Below are positions 26,322 through 33,503 of a DNA stretch of 64,000 nucleotides, one piece after another. Where the stretch lies: positions 372,001 through 436,000 of the forward strand of contig JAHBSK010000003.1 in assembly GCA_019639175.1 (NCBI GenBank), given 5' to 3'. The notes beneath the pieces are model-generated. The model had not been told where the DNA came from, ran no database searches, and was given only the letters and a program-made list of their open reading frames with translations. This DNA is from Acidobacteriota bacterium. GTDB taxonomy: Bacteria > Acidobacteriota > Blastocatellia > Pyrinomonadales > Pyrinomonadaceae. Positions within the stretch are counted from its first letter, which is position 1; each line of letters begins with the position of its first letter. A program made the translations under genes and the position numbers.

Positions 26322-27431
26322 CTATAGATTTCCGCGCCTGCGCTGTTCTTCTTCTATCGAAACGAACAGCGCCTTGAAGTTGCCTTTGCCAAATCCTTTA
26401 CAGCCTTTGCGTTGGAGTATCTCGAAGAACACGGTCGGGCGGTCTTCAACCGGTTTGGTGAAGATCTGGAGCAGATATCCTTCGTCGTCGCGGTCAACCA
26501 AAATGCCAAGCCGTTTGAGGTCTTGGATGTCCTCGTCTATTTCGCCGACGCGTTCTGGTATCTCTTCATAATATGTGTCCGGCACACGCAGGAACTCGAT
26601 GCCATTCTCCTGCAACTTTGCTACCGTATGGCGGATGTCCTTGCAAAGCAGAGCAATGTGCTGAGCTCCGGCCGAACGGTAAAAATCTATGTATTCCTGT
26701 ATCTGCGATTTGCCGCCCTTGCCCTCGGCCGGTTCGTTGATCGGAAATTTTATGTTGTGGCCGCCGTCGCTCATTACAATGGACATCAACGCCGAATATT
26801 CGGTAGAGATATCCTTATCGTCAAACGTGATGTAGCGTTCAAAGCCCATTACGTCGCGGTAAAAATCGCACCAATAATTCATTTTGCCGAGTTCGACATT
26901 GCCGACTATATGATCGACAAGCTGAATGCCGACCTCATCACCCGCAACTTCGTGAGCGATAAAACCCGGCAGGAACGGCCCGTTGTAATTGTGGCCGTTG
27001 TTATTATTATACGAAATGAACGAATGGATCGTGTCACCGTATGTCGCGATCGACGCATGGCGAACGGTGCCATTCTCGTCACCATGATCGTGCGGTTCCT
27101 CGACCGGGCGTGCTCCGCGCTTTACCGCTTCGTGAAACGCATGGTCGGCATCCTCGACCAAAAAAGCGATGTCATGCACACCGTCGCCGTGCTGCTTGAT
27201 ATGCTCCGCTCCCGGGTGCTCAGGCGAAAGCGGCGTCGTCAAAATAAAATTGACGCGATTTTGCCGCAGTACATAGCTCGTCACCTCGCGGTTGCCAGTT
27301 TCCAGCCCCATATACGCCGCCCGCGAAAACCCGAACGCCTTGCGATAATAAAACTCCGCCTGCTTCGCGTTCCCAACATAAAACTCAACGTGATGTATCT
27401 TCTTCAGTCCTAATGGATTTTTTTCTGTCAT
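26322..27431 (-). CDS. hpd: 4-hydroxyphenylpyruvate dioxygenase
   Basis: The 369-residue Fe(II) enzyme turns 4-hydroxyphenylpyruvate into homogentisate. The start is the ATG of [20 protein letters not shown]; upstream codons are not needed. Two VOC half-domains are seen. Iron ligands lie in [10 protein letters not shown] (His), [11 protein letters not shown] (His) and [10 protein letters not shown] (Glu). The terminal [16 protein letters not shown] helix closes the pocket as in other HPPDs. It works between phhA and hmgA in phenylalanine/tyrosine breakdown. The transaminase that links PhhA to Hpd is not in the window. Confidence 0.97.
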   Translation of the reverse strand: MTEKNPLGLKKIHHVEFYVGNAKQAEFYYRKAFGFSRAAYMGLETGNREVTSYVLRQNRVNFILTTPLSPEHPGAEHIKQHGDGVHDIAFLVEDADHAFHEAVKRGARPVEEPHDHGDENGTVRHASIATYGDTIHSFISYNNNNGHNYNGPFLPGFIAHEVAGDEVGIQLVDHIVGNVELGKMNYWCDFYRDVMGFERYITFDDKDISTEYSALMSIVMSDGGHNIKFPINEPAEGKGGKSQIQEYIDFYRSAGAQHIALLCKDIRHTVAKLQENGIEFLRVPDTYYEEIPERVGEIDEDIQDLKRLGILVDRDDEGYLLQIFTKPVEDRPTVFFEILQRKGCKGFGKGNFKALFVSIEEEQRRRGNL

Positions 27432-27435
27432 AAAA

Positions 27436-27753
27436 CTATTTCCAGTATCTTCCAGATGAATAAATTGGTCCGTGTGGGAGCGGACGTTCATAAAAAGGCA
27501 ATTCGGGTATTCCTATGAACTCCTGTGCTTCCTTATCTTCTGAAAATCTCTTGAAACCATTTCTTTTTAATGCGAGTTCCGCTTCATCAAGAGAATCAAA
27601 ATTCAAATAATCGAAAACTCCGGAAGTATCATCAAAGAAGAATACTCTGTAACCACCATTATTTGGGTCAATTAGTGCCCAATTTTGTTGGAGAAATTCG
27701 ACTATTTTAAACCAATAATCTCTGCTTTTAATTTCTACAATATTTTCTCTCAT
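27436..27753 (-). CDS. Small hypothetical protein (105 aa)
   Basis: I do not recognise the family. The protein is soluble, rich in aromatic residues ([27 protein letters not shown] at the end), with an alpha-beta pattern. The start at the ATG of [15 protein letters not shown] is a choice; a GTG at 27768 would add five residues. It lies between the HigA-like antitoxin and hpd on the same strand, with 4 bp to hpd. Confidence 0.55.
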   Translation of the reverse strand: MRENIVEIKSRDYWFKIVEFLQQNWALIDPNNGGYRVFFFDDTSGVFDYLNFDSLDEAELALKRNGFKRFSEDKEAQEFIGIPELPFYERPLPHGPIYSSGRYWK

Positions 27754-27771
27754 AGTGCTGGATTTCACGAG

Positions 27772-27990
27772 TTATTTCAATGCCAATTCAGACACATAAG
27801 CGTTTTCGTAATTCTCGACCAAGGCCGAAAGCACATCCATAAGCGATGCTAGCGGATGCGATTCGTCCTCGCCCACCTGATCTATCAGACCATCAAGCAT
27901 CGACACAAGACGCTCATACTCGGCTTCGCTGTGCGGGACAAAGATCGTGTCTGAGATGTTTTTCCACGACTGTAAATCGACTGTTTGCAT
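27772..27990 (-). CDS. higA: HigA-like antitoxin (partner of the HigB-type toxin)
   Basis: The 72-residue protein begins at an ATG with AGGAG 6 nt upstream, 2 nt after the toxin stop. Its sequence HSEAEYERLVSMLDGLIDQV and GEDESHPLASLMDVLSALVE matches the N-terminal part of HigA-type antitoxins. The C-terminal helix-turn-helix is absent: the protein ends soon after ENYENAYVSELALK. It may neutralise the toxin without DNA binding. Confidence 0.8.
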   Translation of the reverse strand: MQTVDLQSWKNISDTIFVPHSEAEYERLVSMLDGLIDQVGEDESHPLASLMDVLSALVENYENAYVSELALK

Positions 27991-27992
27991 AT

Positions 27993-28256
27993 TTACTCCT
28001 TCCACTTTCCGTTGTCGTATTCTTTGTGGGTCAGAACGGCACGGATATATACCTTCTTACGATTATAATGCATTGCGGCAACAAGCCTAACTTTATTTCC
28101 GCCGATATTAAATACGGTAAGTTTTCCAACTTTATCTGCGCTTGGAAACAATTCCCTAACGTCCTCGACCGAATCAAAATTATTCTTCTTCATCAGCCGA
28201 TACCAATCGACAAGAGCATTGTTCGTATCGGGATACCGAGCTGCAAATTCATTCAA
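27993..28256 (-). CDS. higB: HigB-type mRNA interferase toxin
   Basis: The 87-residue protein fits the HigB toxin family of ribosome-dependent mRNA endonucleases. It has NNALVDWYRLMKKNNFDSVE, then VRELFPSADKVGKLTVFNIG, the basic core GNKVRLVAAMHYNRKKVYIR and AVLTHKEYDNGKWKE at the end. The first standard start is a TTG at 28256. However, the frame is open upstream through IITRKRL, the usual HigB N-terminus, so the true start may be a rare codon overlapping the phhA end. It precedes higA, as is normal for this class. Confidence 0.85.
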   Translation of the reverse strand: MNEFAARYPDTNNALVDWYRLMKKNNFDSVEDVRELFPSADKVGKLTVFNIGGNKVRLVAAMHYNRKKVYIRAVLTHKEYDNGKWKE

Positions 28257-28279
28257 ACGCTTCCTCGTTATTATGTGCG

Positions 28280-29206
28280 TCAGAAACTCTCTATATATTT
28301 CCTCGTCACTTCTTTCAGTTCGGCGTAGGACGGGATGATGTATAGAACTGGTTGGATGTCGCTGTAGGTGAACTCGTGGTTGATGACCTGTTCGAGGTCA
28401 AATTTACGAAGTTCGACCTTGTCAGAAAAAGCGTGTTCCAGTTCGCCAAAGCTCGAAAGCAGCCCGGCGCCGTATGCCTTTATATCGCCCTCGTGTTCGA
28501 CCAACCCAAATTCTACGGTGAACCAATACAGCCGCCCAAGCTGTTCAAGCTGCTCGTCTGTTGCCATGCGGGCGCCGTAACCGATGAACTGCGAATAATC
28601 CGCAAAATTCCTGTTGGTGAACATCGGTATGTGGCCCATCGCTTCGTGGACGATGTCGGGTTCGGGCGTGTATTCGGGCCGCGAATGATGGCGTATGTAT
28701 TGCGTCGAAAGCATTGTGCGAAACGACAGCCAGCTAAGAAAAGCACGCGTATCGACCAGGCCCTCGATCGGTGCCAGGCGAAAATTCGAAAGCTCTTTCA
28801 AACGGCGGTTCATCTCGGTCAATTGCGGAATGCGTTCGTTCGAGATGCCGAGATCTTTTTTTGCCCGCAGATAAAAAGGCGACGCGTGACGCTGATGCAG
28901 TTCCTCCAGGCGTTCGGCGACGTGCTTCCAGATGCCCTGTTCTTCGTCGGTGTAATCTATGTCGGTTATCACACCAGTTTCGCGAAAGCGTTTTGACATG
29001 GCGGCGATATGGTCGCGGCGTTTGCGGTAATCTTCGTCATTCGCTCCGGGATGATCAAGTTCAAGCTCCTCGATGTCCTCAAACGGCATATCGGTAAAAG
29101 CCGGCAGGTCAGCGTCAGAAATGTGAATGTTGTCGAGCGGAAAAACAGGGACATCGGTCAGGGCGTTCGCGGTTGTGTTCGGCATTGTCTTGGCGGCTCC
29201 GTTCAT
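28280..29206 (-). CDS. phhA: Phenylalanine 4-monooxygenase
   Basis: The 308-residue non-haem iron enzyme hydroxylates phenylalanine to tyrosine with tetrahydropterin. The iron facial triad is visible: His187 and His192 in VHEAMGH and Glu233 in [11 protein letters not shown]. The [20 protein letters not shown] segment is typical of bacterial PAH. Length and layout are normal, with no regulatory ACT domain. The gene is first in a minus-strand run with higBA and hpd. A Lrp-type regulator is divergent. Confidence 0.96.
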   Translation of the reverse strand: MNGAAKTMPNTTANALTDVPVFPLDNIHISDADLPAFTDMPFEDIEELELDHPGANDEDYRKRRDHIAAMSKRFRETGVITDIDYTDEEQGIWKHVAERLEELHQRHASPFYLRAKKDLGISNERIPQLTEMNRRLKELSNFRLAPIEGLVDTRAFLSWLSFRTMLSTQYIRHHSRPEYTPEPDIVHEAMGHIPMFTNRNFADYSQFIGYGARMATDEQLEQLGRLYWFTVEFGLVEHEGDIKAYGAGLLSSFGELEHAFSDKVELRKFDLEQVINHEFTYSDIQPVLYIIPSYAELKEVTRKYIESF

Positions 29207-29302
29207 AAAGTTTGATAAAAGGATGTCGGGTCTGGCTTATCCGTAAATAATCTATTGTAATAAAAGACCGCCTCTGGTTTGAATAGGTTTTGTGAGTTAG
29301 TG

Positions 29303-29353
29303 TCCGGCAAATGCTTTAATTTATTAGTTTATTCCGGCAACAGGCTTTATAAT
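29303..29353 (+). promoter_or_regulatory. Promoter and possible operator in the phhA-lrp intergenic region
   Basis: A -10 box TATAAT lies at 29348-29353, 26 nt before the regulator ATG, which has AAAGGA as ribosome site. Two copies of TCCGGCAA at 29303-29310 and 29333-29340 are exactly 30 bp apart, close to three helical turns, as would suit a multimeric Lrp-type protein. They also lie upstream of phhA on the other strand. Confidence 0.45.
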
Positions 29354-29379
29354 CTAATTCAACGCCGATGTGAAAGGAT

Positions 29380-29814
29380 ATGATCGACGAAATTGACCAA
29401 AACATATTGCGCGAATTGCAGACCGATGCCCGCACCAGTTATGCCGAGCTTGGCCGTCGGGTCGGGTTGACGACACCAGCCGTCATCGAACGCGTTCGCA
29501 AGCTGGAAGATGCGGGCATCATCACCGGTTATCGAGCAGAGATAGACACATCGCACGTCGGCCTGCCGATAACGGCGTTCATCCGCATGAGCATCTCGGG
29601 CGTCGATTACAGCCACATCATCGAGGTTGCGCAAGACTCATCCGAGGTACTCGAATGTCATCGCGGAACGGGCGGAGATTCGTTCATAATGAAGGTCGCC
29701 GTCGCCTCGGTCGAACACCTCCAGCAGGTCATCGACCGCCTCGTCCCCTACGGCATCACAACCACCACCATCGTCCTTTCCTCACCCGTAAAACGCCGCA
29801 TCATCGAGGTGTGA
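29380..29814 (+). CDS. Lrp/AsnC-family transcriptional regulator
   Basis: The 144-residue protein has an N-terminal winged helix-turn-helix ([20 protein letters not shown], then [17 protein letters not shown]) and a C-terminal RAM/ActR ligand domain ([33 protein letters not shown]). The family senses amino acids. Being divergent from phhA it probably controls the phenylalanine/tyrosine genes; this is inferred from position. The ATG has a fair ribosome site. Confidence 0.92.
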   Translation: MIDEIDQNILRELQTDARTSYAELGRRVGLTTPAVIERVRKLEDAGIITGYRAEIDTSHVGLPITAFIRMSISGVDYSHIIEVAQDSSEVLECHRGTGGDSFIMKVAVASVEHLQQVIDRLVPYGITTTTIVLSSPVKRRIIEV

Positions 29815-29863
29815 AATAGTCTAATTTGGACTATTTATTTTCATTCGATAAGGTTTCAGGAAT

Positions 29864-30379
29864 ATGAGACCTGTAAAATTTGAAAAGCTTGTCCGCATGG
29901 CAACGTTCGAGGAATTGTGGGCTTCACGAAAGCCGGACTATAAAGCCAGGAACGAGATAAAAACCTTAAAACGAAATGGCATTTCGGCCACGTATGAAAG
30001 AATTGATGACGATTCTTATCGCGTGACCGCTTACGCCGAAGATGCATATCACATTAAATATTTAATGTTAAAAAGAGGCTTTGAAAAGTCAGAGTATATC
30101 GTCGAAAAAAAAACATATTCTGACGTTGTAAAAACTCTCCTCAAACGTCCGCGAAATGGTGCAGGCGGAGGCATTCCTCTGACTCGCGGCGAGGTCGCAA
30201 TGCTCTTTATCGACGACTATGCCGGAGATCACCCAAACCTGCTGGACATCCGCTCACAAGGCTACGGCGAAGACGATGAATGGGACGGCCTCACCGACGA
30301 AGACGTCATCGAAGACCACAACACCGCTTACATCTCAACAACATGGGAACCCTTCGAACTCTGGAAAATGGGCGAGTAA
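29864..30379 (+). CDS. Hypothetical protein (171 aa)
   Basis: I do not recognise the family. The protein is soluble and highly charged. The N-terminal half has alpha-beta character (LKRNGISATYERIDDDSYRV), and residues about 115-171 are acidic (YAGDHPNLLDIRSQGYGEDD and EDHNTAYISTTWEPFELW). No signal peptide is seen. It converges with the AIPR-family gene, 29 bp apart, and marks the edge of the A/T-richer defence-like segment. Confidence 0.55.
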   Translation: MRPVKFEKLVRMATFEELWASRKPDYKARNEIKTLKRNGISATYERIDDDSYRVTAYAEDAYHIKYLMLKRGFEKSEYIVEKKTYSDVVKTLLKRPRNGAGGGIPLTRGEVAMLFIDDYAGDHPNLLDIRSQGYGEDDEWDGLTDEDVIEDHNTAYISTTWEPFELWKMGE

Positions 30380-30408
30380 AACTAATCTACTCGCCCAAGA
30401 CAGTCTAA

Positions 30409-31635
30409 TTATACGGAAACAGATTTTTCTTCGTCGATTTCTCGCAACTCGAAATAAGCAAGCTTAACCTGGTTGTAAAGCTGATCCCACAAGGCCCCAT
30501 CTTTGCCAGCAGCGGTAGGGTTATTTCCCTTGGTTCGAACTCCCTCGAGTGCAGTACGAATTAAGCGCTCTCCAAACCTTTCGTAGAACTTTCGGACATC
30601 ATCAACTTTCCAAACACACACACCGTCTTTCTCGCGAACTAAAAATCTGAATGCTCCTAAAAGCGGATAAACCATCCCATCCGCAATTTTGTGATCCGCT
30701 TGCAAAAGTGCTTTATCGAAATGAAAATTCATCACGGATTTTTGGTCAATTGATTCCCACTTCAAAAACTTTCCACCATTGTCATTGTATATGTCACGCA
30801 TTGTTGCACGTACATAGTCATACAGAGAAAGTATGTCCGTAAGTATAGGACTTAGAGCTCGATAGGTTTCCTGCTTACTATCAAATAATTCCAATGGACG
30901 AACTTTTGAAGAATAAGCTTGTATAGGATGCTGAGAACCCGTATTCGGGTAAAGTCCAATATTGAACAGCGTGAAGAGAGCAATTACATCTCTGACATTA
31001 ACGGGTTTCTTCTCGTTCTCCTTGTATGCAATAACCCCTTCATACTCAGATAGTTGTTCTTTAATCCATTTGAATTTCCCTGCAAGGTTATCTAAGGAGA
31101 AATCCTTTACCTGAACAGAAGTATTTCGAGTTTCGGCAAGCTTTACCAAAAGATCTGGGGAAAGTCCGGTAAGTATTTCGTACCTAACATACTGAGGAAA
31201 TATTTCCTGCCCTGATTCAATTATCGATTGTCGGTTAAGTTCCCATTCCTTTGAACCTACGGTTTCGCGAATCACACGTTGGGTGTGTCCACCATCGACG
31301 TTACCATGAACTCCTCGAACATCGAGGTCAAGTCTAAGCCTTTCCGTCTTGTTATCATATGCAGCGTTTGCTACAGAAAGCGTAATGCCGCGATTCAGCA
31401 GGTGAAAGTTTCCATCGTGTTGCACTAAGCTTTCCCGAATCTTTTTCGCTACGCCGCTTTTAATATTCTGTTCTCGGGGGTTGGTATCCTCAACTGAAAT
31501 ATCGGGAACTTTTTCGACAGGCACCAAAGCAAAGAAACTCTCGACCCGACCTTGAGGATCGGCAATCTTCCGTAGATGGTCAGGTTTTACAGGTAAATAG
31601 AGAGAGGTTGGGTAATTGAAATAATCTTCTGACAT
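30409..31635 (-). CDS. AIPR-family protein (abortive infection phage resistance type)
   Basis: The 408-residue protein follows the AIPR family plan: PREQNIKSGVAKKIRESLVQ, then FHLLNRGITLSVANAAY, the VDGGHTQRVI motif and LVKLAETRNTSVQVKDFSL. The family is linked to abortive infection operons such as AbiR, but its activity is not known. The ATG at 31635 has AGGAGA about 9 nt upstream. Base use is clearly A/T-richer than the core genes around it, a sign of transfer. It lies 175 bp downstream of a nuclease-like gene; the gap holds a truncated gene end. Confidence 0.8.
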   Translation of the reverse strand: MSEDYFNYPTSLYLPVKPDHLRKIADPQGRVESFFALVPVEKVPDISVEDTNPREQNIKSGVAKKIRESLVQHDGNFHLLNRGITLSVANAAYDNKTERLRLDLDVRGVHGNVDGGHTQRVIRETVGSKEWELNRQSIIESGQEIFPQYVRYEILTGLSPDLLVKLAETRNTSVQVKDFSLDNLAGKFKWIKEQLSEYEGVIAYKENEKKPVNVRDVIALFTLFNIGLYPNTGSQHPIQAYSSKVRPLELFDSKQETYRALSPILTDILSLYDYVRATMRDIYNDNGGKFLKWESIDQKSVMNFHFDKALLQADHKIADGMVYPLLGAFRFLVREKDGVCVWKVDDVRKFYERFGERLIRTALEGVRTKGNNPTAAGKDGALWDQLYNQVKLAYFELREIDEEKSVSV

Positions 31636-31661
31636 TGTTTTAATTCTCCTAAACTGGATGA

Positions 31662-31823
31662 TTTAGCAACCGCAGAGGCGAACCTGCTACAGGTGCATCT
31701 GATTACCTTTTGAGTAATAGACTTTTCAAGGATAGAGTAAAAGAGCTTTATGATCTACAGACAAAAAGTAGCATTTTAATCCGACAAGTCGACTTCAATT
31801 TACTAAAGATTTATTGGTATTGA
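31662..31823 (+). pseudogene. C-terminal remnant of a truncated plus-strand gene
   Basis: Reading the plus strand from just after a TGA (31659-31661), 53 codons stay open and end in TGA at 31821-31823. They encode GEPATGASDYLLSNRLFKDR, then VKELYDLQTKSSILIRQVDF and NLLKIYWY. There is no start codon with a ribosome site. The frame ends by overlapping the nuclease-like gene tail to tail by 13 bp, the arrangement of a convergent partner gene. The upstream part is cut exactly at the AIPR promoter region. A lost methyltransferase gene is one possible source, but the family is not recognised. Confidence 0.45.
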
Positions 31824-32269
31824 ATTCGTTTTGTTCGGATGATTTGCTCTAGTTCAGGGACTGAGAGTAGAGCATAAGACAGTGATTCAGGGTTTAGGCA
31901 GACAAAGCAGAAGCAGAATTTGTCGCCGAGGCTTTCGCCGAAGTCAAATTCGTTTTGCGTTGCTCCGAAGAAAAAGCCTTTAGGGTTGTTTGGCAAACGC
32001 TTTCTTGTACATTTGAGTTCGATAAGCGTTATCTCATCGATGTGCGTTTCCATTGCCTCAAGTGATAAATCTGCTCCCGCCAATCTTGGAATCAGAACCA
32101 TATCAAATGAACGCGAATAATTTTTCGGTTGATTGAGCAGCTCCAGAATTCGCCGTCGCTCATCTTTGTTAACAAAGAAGAATCCTTGCCTGAGAGATTC
32201 CATATATTGAATCCCTTCCTTTTCCGTTGCGTTATTTTTACGGGTGATTGTGAAAGACTGGTCAGCCAT
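31811..32269 (-). CDS. Small PD-(D/E)XK-like nuclease candidate
   Basis: The 152-residue protein has a plausible D...E-x-K catalytic set: Asp56 in SFDMVLIPRL and Glu84/Lys86 in EITLIELKCTRK. This is followed by GFFFGATQNEFDFGESLGDK and FCFCFVCLN, which resembles the end of DUF3883/restriction-type nuclease folds. It is directly coupled to an upstream HTH protein (TGATG overlap), the layout of a controller-endonuclease pair of type II restriction systems. No methyltransferase gene is present nearby. Nuclease activity is inference. Confidence 0.55.
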   Translation of the reverse strand: MADQSFTITRKNNATEKEGIQYMESLRQGFFFVNKDERRRILELLNQPKNYSRSFDMVLIPRLAGADLSLEAMETHIDEITLIELKCTRKRLPNNPKGFFFGATQNEFDFGESLGDKFCFCFVCLNPESLSYALLSVPELEQIIRTKRIQYQ

Positions 32270-32505
32270 CAGCGTTCACCTCGCATTTTTTCAAAGTCAA
32301 ACAACTCCGAAACCGACATTTCAAACACCTTTGCAAACACACCGATATTGGACAGCGAGATGTTGCGTTCGCCGCGTTCGACCATGCCGATGTAGGTGCG
32401 GTGAAAGCCGGTGAGTTCGGCGAGGGCTTCTTGTGAAAGCTTTCTTTCGGTGCGAAGTTGTCTGATCCTTTTGCCGAATTGTTGGATAAGGTGTTGGTTC
32501 ACCAT
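32269..32505 (-). CDS. XRE-type HTH regulator, restriction-controller-like
   Basis: The 78-residue protein is a single helix-turn-helix domain of the C-protein type: FGKRIRQLRTERKLSQEALA, ELTGFHRTYIGMVERGERNI and SNIGVFAKVFEMSVSELFDF. Small proteins with HRTYIGMVERGERNISL are typical controllers of restriction endonuclease genes. Its stop overlaps the start of the nuclease-like gene. An 8-bp inverted repeat lies 20 bp upstream of the ATG and may be its own operator. Confidence 0.88.
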   Translation of the reverse strand: MVNQHLIQQFGKRIRQLRTERKLSQEALAELTGFHRTYIGMVERGERNISLSNIGVFAKVFEMSVSELFDFEKMRGER

Positions 32506-32525
32506 CTGGGATCAACACTATACGC

Positions 32526-32552
32526 ATTGTATGCAGCCGATCAACATACAAT
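32526..32552. promoter_or_regulatory. Inverted repeat operator candidate upstream of the HTH gene
   Basis: ATTGTATG (32526-32533) and CATACAAT (32545-32552) are perfect reverse complements with an 11-nt spacer. The site begins 20 bp before the HTH ATG. Controller proteins of this type bind such dyads in their own promoter. Confidence 0.5.
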
Positions 32553-32566
32553 AAGTATCAGAGGCG

Positions 32567-32960
32567 AGTCTGGGGTCGGGAGTCTGGGGTCGGGAGTCTG
32601 GGGTCGGGAGTCTGGGGGCTGAAGTCTGGGGGCTGAAGTCTGGGGGCTGAAGTCTGGAGTTGTGAGTCTGAAAACAGTATTCCGAACAGGCGATCTGAAC
32701 GAACCGCCCCGTCAGCCGAAGCGGCTGCCGCCCCGCCTTGACCAAGGCGGGGAGTTTTTAAGGAACCTGGCCACTTGCTCTAGCCACCCTGCCGGAGGCC
32801 CGGCGGCACAGCCGCCTGAGTATTTTTTGGGGGATCGTCCGGCGAAGCACAGCTTCGCCGCCGTGCAACGAGGCAAAGCCTCAACTCCAGACTCCAGACT
32901 CCAGACTCCAGACTCAAGACTCCAGACTCAAGACTCAAGACTCTAAACTCCAGACTCTTC
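32567..32960. repeat. Repeat mosaic: two inverted tandem arrays around palindromic units
   Basis: Left part (about 32567-32668): GGGAGTCTGGGGTC repeated three times, then TCTGGGGGCTGAAG three times. Right part (about 32880-32955): GACTCCA and GACTCAA units repeated, the reverse complement type of the left part. Between them are a CCCCGCCTT/AAGGCGGGG hairpin (32731-32752), the 35-nt block shared with 1271-1305 (here 32784-32818) and a CGGCGAAGC/GCTTCGCCG hairpin (32840-32860). No gene is supported here. The right array runs into the 3' end of the thioredoxin-like gene. Confidence 0.85.
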
Positions 32961-33503
32961 AAGCAGTTCGGTGATGTCAGAGCGGAGGGTCGATTCGAGG
33001 ACCATGCCGGTGTATTTTTTGGCGAGGCGGCCCGTCTTATCGTAGAGGAACGTGGTCGGCAGGGCGATGCCGCCTTCGGGCAGGTTCGGGTCGCCGCCGG
33101 GCAGGAGCATCACGTAAGGTATCTTGTAGCTTTCGATAAAAGGCGGCACGAGGCTGAGGTCGTCGTCCATCGTAACGCCGACAAACGTGACGCCGCTGTC
33201 CTTAAATTCGTTTGCAAGCGTGACGAAACCCGGCGTCTCTATCCGGCACGGCGGACACCACGTTGCCCAATAGTTGACCACCACGACCTTTCCTGCATGA
33301 TCGGAAAGCTCCCAACGCTCGTCAGACGACATCTTTTGCAGAGACATTCCTGCGGCGGCGGCCCGCTCCTCAACAGGCGAAACGCCGAACTGCCACCACG
33401 ACGCGGGCGCGAAAAGAAATAGGATGATAACGCCCGCAACGAACGTTCCCATCCATTCTAAAAGGTTTCTTTTTATGCTCTTTTGCTTTTGGCCGTTTTC
33501 CAT
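32943..33503 (-). CDS. TlpA/ResA-like membrane-anchored thioredoxin
   Basis: The 186-residue protein has one N-terminal membrane anchor (WMGTFVAGVIILFLFAPASW) and an extracytoplasmic thioredoxin fold. The active site is WATWCPPCR (about residue 90) and the cis-proline lies in GIALPTTFLYD. Such proteins reduce disulfides or assist cytochrome maturation. Its start follows the MBL-rhodanese stop by one base, so it is the last gene of the sulfur operon. The final residues ESGV and the stop lie inside the neighbouring tandem repeat, suggesting the C-terminus was re-formed by the repeat. Confidence 0.88.
   Translation of the reverse strand: MENGQKQKSIKRNLLEWMGTFVAGVIILFLFAPASWWQFGVSPVEERAAAAGMSLQKMSSDERWELSDHAGKVVVVNYWATWCPPCRIETPGFVTLANEFKDSGVTFVGVTMDDDLSLVPPFIESYKIPYVMLLPGGDPNLPEGGIALPTTFLYDKTGRLAKKYTGMVLESTLRSDITELLEESGV

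Noticed and set aside
26412..27413. 333-codon plus-strand frame
   Set aside because: It is entirely antisense to hpd, whose iron ligands and family match are clear; long antisense frames are common at this base composition.
32567..32960. CRISPR-like array
   Set aside because: The repeats are 7-15 bp units in direct contact, without unique spacers of constant length, and no cas gene is present.
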